DNA of 64,000 nt from Gymnothorax reevesii (Eukaryota; Chordata; Actinopteri; Anguilliformes; Muraenidae), in the NCBI GenBank assembly GCA_029721435.1, contig CM056588.1, forward strand, positions 38,333,430 to 38,397,429, given 5' to 3'. The translations under genes and the position numbers were made by a program. The stretch's first letter is position 1; each line of letters begins with the position of its first letter. Below the pieces are notes generated by a model. That model ran no database searches. It saw nothing but the letters and a program-made list of their open reading frames with translations, and was not told the DNA's origin. Of this stretch, positions 40,201 through 49,300 are shown piece after piece.

Positions 40201-43200
40201 AGGCTTACAATTTACAATCAAATGGGATTCAGCATTCAGCACATCTGGGTAAGAGCGGATTTGGACATTAAGAGCGTTTGGTGCATCCAGAGTTTATTTC
40301 TCTTATTTTTTCTATTACTAAAAAAATAAGAGAAAATATAAGAGAAATTTAAGAGAATTTTGTTGCATGAGACCCACTGTCTCAGGAACAAGTAATCACC
40401 AGGATGAAAAGGGTCGAGAACATCAGCACCACAAAGTGGAACGCACCTGAAGCATTACAGTGCGGTTCTCAAGGGTAGAACCCGGTGGGAATGTCAGCTT
40501 GATTCCTGGATCAACTCGCGACACCAATAGTGCCCCCTCTGGAGGCACCGAGCAACTGTCCCGCACCAGGCGAGAGACGACCACGAACCAGGAGAACTGC
40601 CTCACAAAGCAGCAGGCCAGCTGTGTGAGAGAGAGGCAGGGAAATGCATCACGTGATGAGGGTTCTCTCATAACTTGATAACATTTTGCCACCATCTTGT
40701 GACGACTTTCCGTAAATGTGTCAGTGTCTCATATCTCACACTTAAGGCCCTGTCCTATATAGTTACAGGCTTCTCAAAGAAATCGATTTTCAAGATTTGA
40801 CTGTTTTGTCGTACAAGCTGTCTTAGAACCTAACTTTACTCCTAAAAGATGTCTACTCCATATTTATAATCCTCAATATCATGTCATGGTTTTAACTACA
40901 CCTCCAAAAGCTCCCATGTCCCCTTTCATTTTTCCTGCAGACATGTTGAATTTAAAATGTGAAACAGTCTCAGTCTCCACCCATTCACACCCTTGCTGGA
41001 CGTCCTCTTGGCCGGACCCGGCTCCCCCTCCTGGTCATAGTTGGTAATGTGCTCCAAGACTGGCCGTCGAACCTGCGGACCACCACTTCACCCCTGGGAG
41101 AGCGATGGTACGGCACGCACACCTCTACTGGCTTGAGAGAGAGAGAAACGGAGAGAGAGAGACCCAGGATCATTGCTCTCACATTCTCAACTGAAAAATG
41201 TATACACAAAAAACATGGCTGCCGAAATAGCTCACACAATATCTAGTATAGCTACGCTGACAGTCGTTGTAGCATTTCAAAAGTTTGCATGTGTTTATCA
41301 TGAAACGTTGGATTGAACGCAATCCAAAAAAGCCATACGATCCTGTCAGTTGTTTCATTTATGTCATGAAAGTGCTGTAACTTAAACACTGCTTAAGTAA
41401 ATTTTGCATCTTTCCAGGAAACTTTACCATTTCGTGAACCAGTTCTCGTCATCATGCGAGCCAATGGTCGGCAGGTCACACAAAGTTACTGTATAAAGGT
41501 AGGCCGCTTAGCTTTTAAAAGCATCTTCAAGCTCGTTGAATCCTGTGGCCCACCAGGATTCTATAATTGCCAAAGAGAATTCCTTTTGAATTTACCCTTT
41601 AGCAGGACACGTTGTATAGTTGTTAATGATAGGAGACTTTTCAAGAATAAACACTGATGTATTGCTTTCAAACCGCTGTCCATGAGAGTTAAAATTTAAG
41701 AGGGGGCTTAGTTATTTGTGCCACCAGTTATTTACTGTTTATGTAAATAATACCAAAAAGCAAAAAAATAAATGTGGCGACCGTAGGTTTTGGCATTGGG
41801 AGCCGTGGTGACAATAGCTGCGGCTGTGTTAGCTACTATTTGGATGGAGACAGACATGTGTCCACCCACATTGAGAAATGTATTCGGAAATTAGAAAAGC
41901 CCATTACAATAATGATCTTAAGACTAAGTTTCTTCCCTCTCATACTAAAAAGCAGCAAGTCCCTTTAGGAGAGGGGAAAAAGACCAGTCACTGCACTGCC
42001 TGTATTAGCAGAAGCACCCAGCTCTTTCTGTTTCTATACTGCTGTGTAAGGGCAGCATGGATCGATTCAGTATGGGGGGTTTTTAGGTTCACCAGGGCAA
42101 ACTACTACGGTGAACTATGCTGGGTATAGTTACAGAGAACCTAATGGTATGAACGGTATAACTGACTCAGCTAAGCACCAAAAGATAAGATGAAACACAA
42201 AGCATGGAGAGCTGGCTTTTGTTATACTTGAAAAAATATTTGCTTTACTTAAAAATGACAGTTATTTCAGGATTGAAAAAAAATATATACCATAAAAATA
42301 CCAAAACTGACAATTTTTACATTAAAATCATTAGCTTCATAGCATGATTGCCCATCTCATTTCTAAGGGTTTTTTATTTAAGCAAATGGATTTTTCTCAG
42401 TTTTTGAGAAAAAAAGGAAAAAAGCATTTTTTCAGCAACACAAAAAAACAAGCAGCTATATCTCAATTTGCCAAAAAACTTGACCCAGGCAATTATGCTA
42501 TGAGGCTAACGACATGATCGTGCTTTCAATGTTCGTTCTTGCCGTGTATTTTCACTTTCAAAAAATGCAACCTGACTCCCCCCAAACACCACCACCAAAA
42601 ATTATAGGCTGTGCTGATTTTTCCATATCGAGGGGTCAGAGCACAATAGTTATATTTCCATTTTAGAGGTTTTGAGAAAAACTGATTTTTAGGTTTGCAA
42701 ATGTTCCATTAAATCAGGAATACATCAAATACATCATTTACATAATTTCAATATCAGTCACTCTTTTACTGCATGGTTCAGTAAGTTTTCATAAGTGTTG
42801 TACTGCAACTTCATGGCCAAAATTGCCAAAATGGACATGTCACCTCTGTGCTCCAACAATTCTACCACTTGATGTGACATAACAGAATGGTGATAGATTG
42901 AAGTTACGTTTGTTTGCAATGGAAGACAGATGATTCTGTAACACTATTCACGTTTACTCATCAAAATGTCAATGTTTAATTCATATAAGCAGATTTTGTT
43001 CGACAAACCACAAAATGAAAACGAGAATTCTGTTTAAAACTGAGGCACATGGACATATAATTATTGTGCTCCAAGAATTAGCTGATAAAAATGCGCGACA
43101 GGAGGTAAAAATTTCAAAATCACAAAATTTGGACATATAACCATTGTGCTCCAAACCCTTGATATTTACTGATTTAAAGAGAGGCAGCATGTAGCTCAAG

Positions 43201-46200
43201 GGTACTATTTTCAGTATGCAAGTACTGCACATGCATATACTTGATACTGCTGTGAATGGTGAATAGGCAAGCCAGGGAGAATATGCACAGCAGGAGCCAA
43301 GAATTGTGTCTTGGATGTTTGTGCAACAGAAAAGAATCTGCATTTGTGAACACAGGAGCATGTAATTCCTGAGTAGTCAAGCTGCCTTTCTGTCAGTCAA
43401 CTGGAGACGCAAGTGCTCACACATGTCAAACACCAATCATTCTTATTGCATCAAATTGTTTCGGTCCAAATGTGCAAAGGCAAGATTCATCCAGATTCTT
43501 CAACAGCTTACATTCCTTACATGAAGCACACAACTCACTAATCCACATACTGTATATTCAACAGTAGGCAAGCAATTGAAAACAGTTTGAGCCAGAGTCA
43601 GGGTTTCTTTCAACAACACTGAATTTTGCAACCTCTGACCTCCAGGAAAGCAATGCCATGGGGCTGGAGCTCCAGCGGCCGACTCAAAAGGAAGTCGTGT
43701 TCGTCAAGCCACACCCACTTCCAGTCTAGCCTCTCGTCCACCCACTTCAGCCTCGTTCTCGAGGCCAGAGCACCACGTGGGAACAGAAGCTCTGCACCAC
43801 CAGGCAAGAAAACATGGCACCCAGTTTCAGTCACTGAGAAGCTGAGAAAGGGAGAGGGCAAGAAAGAGGGAGAGAGAGAAAAAGGGAATTACGGGAAAGA
43901 GAGTATAACGGGGAGATGAACCCAAATCACATGTGACAACCTGGGCTTCACTGTACATTAGTCCATCTGTCAATAAGAGATCACAAGCAGAGGTTACCCA
44001 AGAATATGTTCACTGGCACACTTTTAAAAAGCGCAGTACCAACACATGCTGCCATGGGGCGAACATCCGAGTTTTACATTTTCCTTTATGAAACCCGACG
44101 CAGTCTTGAACGAAAGTGCCAAACATCAAAAGGCATGAGAAATGCTTCCGGAAATAGACTTGACTGTCATCAGTATTTTTCGGCGACGTGCTGCACGTAG
44201 CCAAGTAATGGACTACACGATCGTCTCCTTTTAACCAATTTGGTTACTCTAATCCTTTCCCTGTTTATTTTGCTCAATTAGCAATCAAACAGGAGATTCG
44301 CTTATTTATTTTGCTGAATGAGTAAAGGTGATTATTGAGACATGTTTGATTGCCATAATCTGAAAGTTAAATGCCCATAGAACAGCACAGATTTGCAAGA
44401 GCGCGTATTTGGCCATTTCGTGTGATAGTGACAATTTATATCTCACATTCACATTTCATCCGCTTTACAGAATGCTTTCCACCTTGTGTATTTTTTAGAC
44501 GCTTGAAATCCAGGGCAATCTGAAAATAAATCTCCTTATTTTTATTTTATCTTTATAAATCTCCTAAAAATACTACAATGAGAGATGAAATGCTGAGTTG
44601 GGATGTGGCGATGTGGAACGATGTGACCACTTGCAGCAATGGGGTGTGTAGGCAGTCGCTTGTAATTTCTTGAAACATACACACCTGAAGCGGCTCAAAC
44701 GATTTAAAATGCCGTCGGGAAGAAGCCTGAGTTTACATTTCACTGATTCTGCTTAGATTTGCTCGGTTCCTTTCAGCACGTAGCTGAAAAATACTGATGT
44801 CAGTCAAGTTTTTTTCCGAAAGCACTTATCATGCCCTTTGATGTTTGGCACTTTTGTTCAAGACTGCGTCGGGTTTCATAAAGGAAAAGGGAAAGCTTGG
44901 ATGTTCGCCCCATGGCAGTATGTGGTGGTACTATGCTTTTAAAAAAATCGTGATTCAGAAGCGTCACATCTCAACACTATGGGTACTGCAATTGCCTTGA
45001 TGCGCATCAAGCTAAGTTGAAGGAATGTCACCAACAGCATTAAGAACCAATCAAAGTGTTAGTCGGCACAAGGCTGCAAATCTCCAAACTAGGGATGCTA
45101 AATCCTATCAATGAACAGGGCAGGGGTCTGTATCACAATGTAAGATTACTGATGTAGCTAGATAATAGCAACAAATGAGCTCCAGGACACTCCAAATGCA
45201 GAAGGTGGACAGCAGTAAAAAAAAAAAAAAATTCTATGCTGGTTTTTACAAAGTGCAGTTATTCAGCTAACTCCGTAATCCCTCTTTGCGATTCAGACCC
45301 CTAATGTGGCTCTAGCTTTGTGGTCGAGTCACGTTTAGAAACACCTGAGCCACCACAGTTCCAGCTATAGATGGAACAAGCACTGAAACTTGTACATTGA
45401 AAGAGTGGTTTATCACATGCAGGACAGAATTAAATTTACCAATGTTGGTTGGGACCCAGGTGCAACTCCGGAATCTCAGTCTCCGTTTGGTCTGAAATAT
45501 GACGTACAGCGCAGCCCATAAGTACGTGGAAAAGCGCTTTCCAATAGCTTGAACATGGTTCACTTGATCAAGAATTAAGTACCTTCAAATTAAAGCTGAC
45601 AGTCTACTCAAATTCATTTTAATTGCTCTCCAGTGTGCTGCAGCACAGAGCCCAAAAGTAAGTAATGACATTAGTGTCTAGATACAGTGCACGACCATAA
45701 CGGAGACCCTCTCCAGTCTGTGGCATTATCTCAGGGTTTGGGCCAGTCCTCTTAGATCCACTGAAGGAAAAAGCTAAATACTGCATCATACGATATTACA
45801 GATGTTTCTTAGCTGATGACATTTCATGTGAAGGCCCCTCCGCATTTCTGCGTGACAATGCCCACATACAGATCTGTGAAGAGGAACTTAATTGGGCTCC
45901 TCAAAGCTTTGACATCATCTCTGGAGTTTTGAAGTGGAAGGTTCCAAATTGTTGGACTGAGTTGTGTAAAAATGTGATCAAATGACAGCTGAAGGTCTGT
46001 CGGCACACATAAACCCATTCATTCCAAATTCAATTACAATGTCATATAATTAAAACGTCTGTTTTCTAAGTAAGTCAAAGAGGTTTCACACACTTTTGGG
46101 TAAAGAGTGTACCTGCGGGAGGGAGTGGGAGATGAGGAGGGGTGGGGGGTCTCCCCAGGGGATTATTGCGCACGTCCAGTCTGATCAGCTGGGGCAGGTC

Positions 46201-46290
46201 CTTCAAGCAGATGGGAACACTGCGGATGTTGTTGCTATGGATACTGAGCTCTCTCAGCGAGTGAAGAGAACCTGAGAAGCAAAAGCGAGC

Positions 46291-46322
<32 letters not shown>

Positions 46323-49300
46323 AGAGTGACATCCTGAACACTAGAGACACTATAACCACAGTGCCTGACCTCTGCATTTACATTCTGATTGTTAGCATTC
46401 CTTTCTCACAACCAATCACATGGACACAACACGCTCCATGGCTCCTCCTTCCCTCTTAACAAGACTCCAATGGCCCCACCTCCAATATAAACCCTCCCCT
46501 TTCCCAAGCAAATAATATGGAAAGGTGCTCCTTCTTGTTACACATTAACTCCAATTATAGCCCCACACTGTCCTATATATTGTTTCACCCCTTCGCCAGT
46601 GTACAAGGCAGACTTCTCAGCCAGGTGTGTGAGAGTCAGGTGTGTATCAGTCAGGTCCTTGAACCAATGTCTGAGCACCAGGTATAACTCCTCCCCCTTA
46701 CCCAGTGTATCCGGTAGTTCCCTCAGCTGATTGTGCGACAGCTCCAGGCTCTGCAGATTGTGGAGCTGGCCCAGCTCCGGGGGCAAGCTTTCCAGGCGAT
46801 TATGCGACAGGTCCAGGGTGTGCAGCACCCCCAGGTGGCCGAGGCCTGGAGGTACAGACTGCAGCTTGTTCCCCAGCAGGGAGAGGAATGTGAGGGAGCC
46901 CAGCTGACCCACAGATGGGGGCAGAGAGCACAGACGGTTATGGGAGAGCAGGAGAGAGGAGAGGAGGGGTAGGGAGAGCAGGCAGGGAGGAAAGGAGGTG
47001 AGGCGGTTGAAAGAGAGGTCGAGGTGGCTGAGGGAGGACAGGGAGGAGAGGGATGGGGGGAGGGAGGAGAGGAGGCCAGGCAGAGGATCACCTGAAGCAT
47101 CCTGCAGGCAATGCCCTAAAACAAAGGAGATAGAGGTTAGTAACCATTTCAGTAACTGCTGAGAAAGTAACAGGTCGACATACCCTAGACTGCAGTTTAG
47201 CTAATAGCACCTAAGACACAGAATCAGGCACAGACTGATCCAGTCAGCTGCCTTCTTGTTCCACTGGCAAATTAGCCTGCAAAGTAATTAATTCATGGAA
47301 TAAAGTGATGAAACCTTTAGCAGAATGGATGTTGGGCCATAATAAGCCATGCGGGTCAATCCATCTCAAATGAGCCAGTGCCAGAAAAAAATGCCACCAC
47401 TAAATCACAGATTTTGCTGAATTTCTCATATATTGTTGGTACCTGGAAGATAGGAAAAAAACCCAAGTTTGAGCAGTCAACTCAGCCCTGTCTCGGAATG
47501 GCGGCCATCTTTAAAAAAGGGGGGTGGCACTTCGCGACACGACGGCCGCCCTTTTTTTAAGTGATTTTTCTCCTATGATCCAGCTATAACACATGCTATG
47601 AAAGTGAAATTTGGCTTAATGGTTACAGAGATATTTCACAAAAATCAATTTTGGGGGTACCCAAATTCGACCCCCTCCCTCTGACACTTGACATAGGTTA
47701 TAAGTCTAAATTCTGATATGTTGTACCTTATGACCTTGTCTAACAAATATATGAAAATGAGGGAGATGATATGTCTCAAAGTTGAGAAATGGCTAAACAT
47801 GTGTAGTGCATGATTTTCTCAATGTCGGCCAACCTTTAAAGTACAAATGTACGAGGGAATGTACATAATCCATCCAAAGAGCTTGAGAACAAACTAATTG
47901 AAGGAGGGCAGTTCTCAAAAACTATTTCAGTTGTCCATTTGGTATGTTTGGGATTAAACAATCTGAGATTGTAGCAATGGACATGCTTTCCACGATTGCT
48001 TATCCAAATTTTATTGTTAGTGCATTATACAATCAGGACACCTGGACTTCCAGGTCAGTGGATGATGAAATCTTGATTGGTTTAGTGAGAGTGGTTTCAG
48101 ATGATGTAATCTGGTTGGTATCATCCAAGTAAGTTTATTATGCAATCATACAGTCTGAGTTGTGAGTTCCTTCCTTTGGATGGATGATGCAATCTGGAAG
48201 GGTCAACCAAGTAAATTGATGATGCAATCCTAATGATGATGCAATCTGAGTCTTCATTTGGCCATTGTGCCAAAGACAGCCATGGCTGAAACACATGAAA
48301 GATGCACTCTGGTGCTTGTTCTGCCCACAGAGACAGGAACAATGTTGGGTGCCATCAGTTCATGTCCTGACAACAGTGAGAGTGCCACTTGCTTCTGGAC
48401 ATAGTGCCAGACAGTACAGGCTGTCCGAGGAAGAAGTGAAGAAAGTTGAGAAAAGCTTTGAAAATTTCTGCTCAAATTCAACCCGCACTCACTGACTGTA
48501 ATAATTGAATAATTCTAATTTTAAGACACACTCATGTGTTGTCATGTCTGCAGACTGGTCAACTTGACTTTCAAAGCATTTTTGAGCTTTCTCTAGTTTT
48601 TCAGTTCCAATTCTTGAACAATTTGAAACTTCATGTTAGACATAAAGAAGGAATTCACTTTATATGTCATGTAAAGCATCAGCCTGTGTCAGGCATGTCA
48701 TCAGATCGTACAACCCCAATTCCGAAATAGTTGGGACAAAGTGTAAATTGTGCATAAAATTAAAACGCAATGACTTTAAATCACACCGGCCAGTATTTTA
48801 TTCACAACAGAACAGAGATAACATAGCAAATGTTAAAACTGAACATTTTTACAATTTTATCCACAGAATGAGCTTGTTTCAAATGTGACGGCTCTTACAG
48901 GTCTCAAAAAACTTTGTTCAGGGGCCTGTTTACAATGATGTAGCATCCTCTCTTCTTTTTAACACAGAGTGGAGGCGTCTGGGCATTGAGGAGACAAGTT
49001 TCTTGAGTTTAGTCATTGGAATTTAAAGCCACTAGTTTAATACAGGCTTCCAACTGCTGGCAAGTTTTGGGTCTCCTTTGACGGACTTTTCGTTAAATTA
49101 TGCGCCAAATGTTCTCAATCGGTGAAAGATCAGGACTGCAGGCAGGCCAGTTCAGCACACGGACTCTTCTACTACGAAGCCATGCAGTTGTAATGGCTGC
49201 AGTATGTGGTTTTGCATTGTCCTGCTGAAATACACAAGGCTTTCCCTGGAATAGATGTCATCTGGAGGGGAGCATATGTTGCTCTAAAACCTTTATATAC

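Noticed and set aside
46723..47100. Open frame of 125 codons overlapping PIDD1 exon 2 in another frame
   Set aside because: Composition shadow of GC-rich LRR coding sequence. Only the other frame yields leucine-rich repeats and joins the neighbouring exons.
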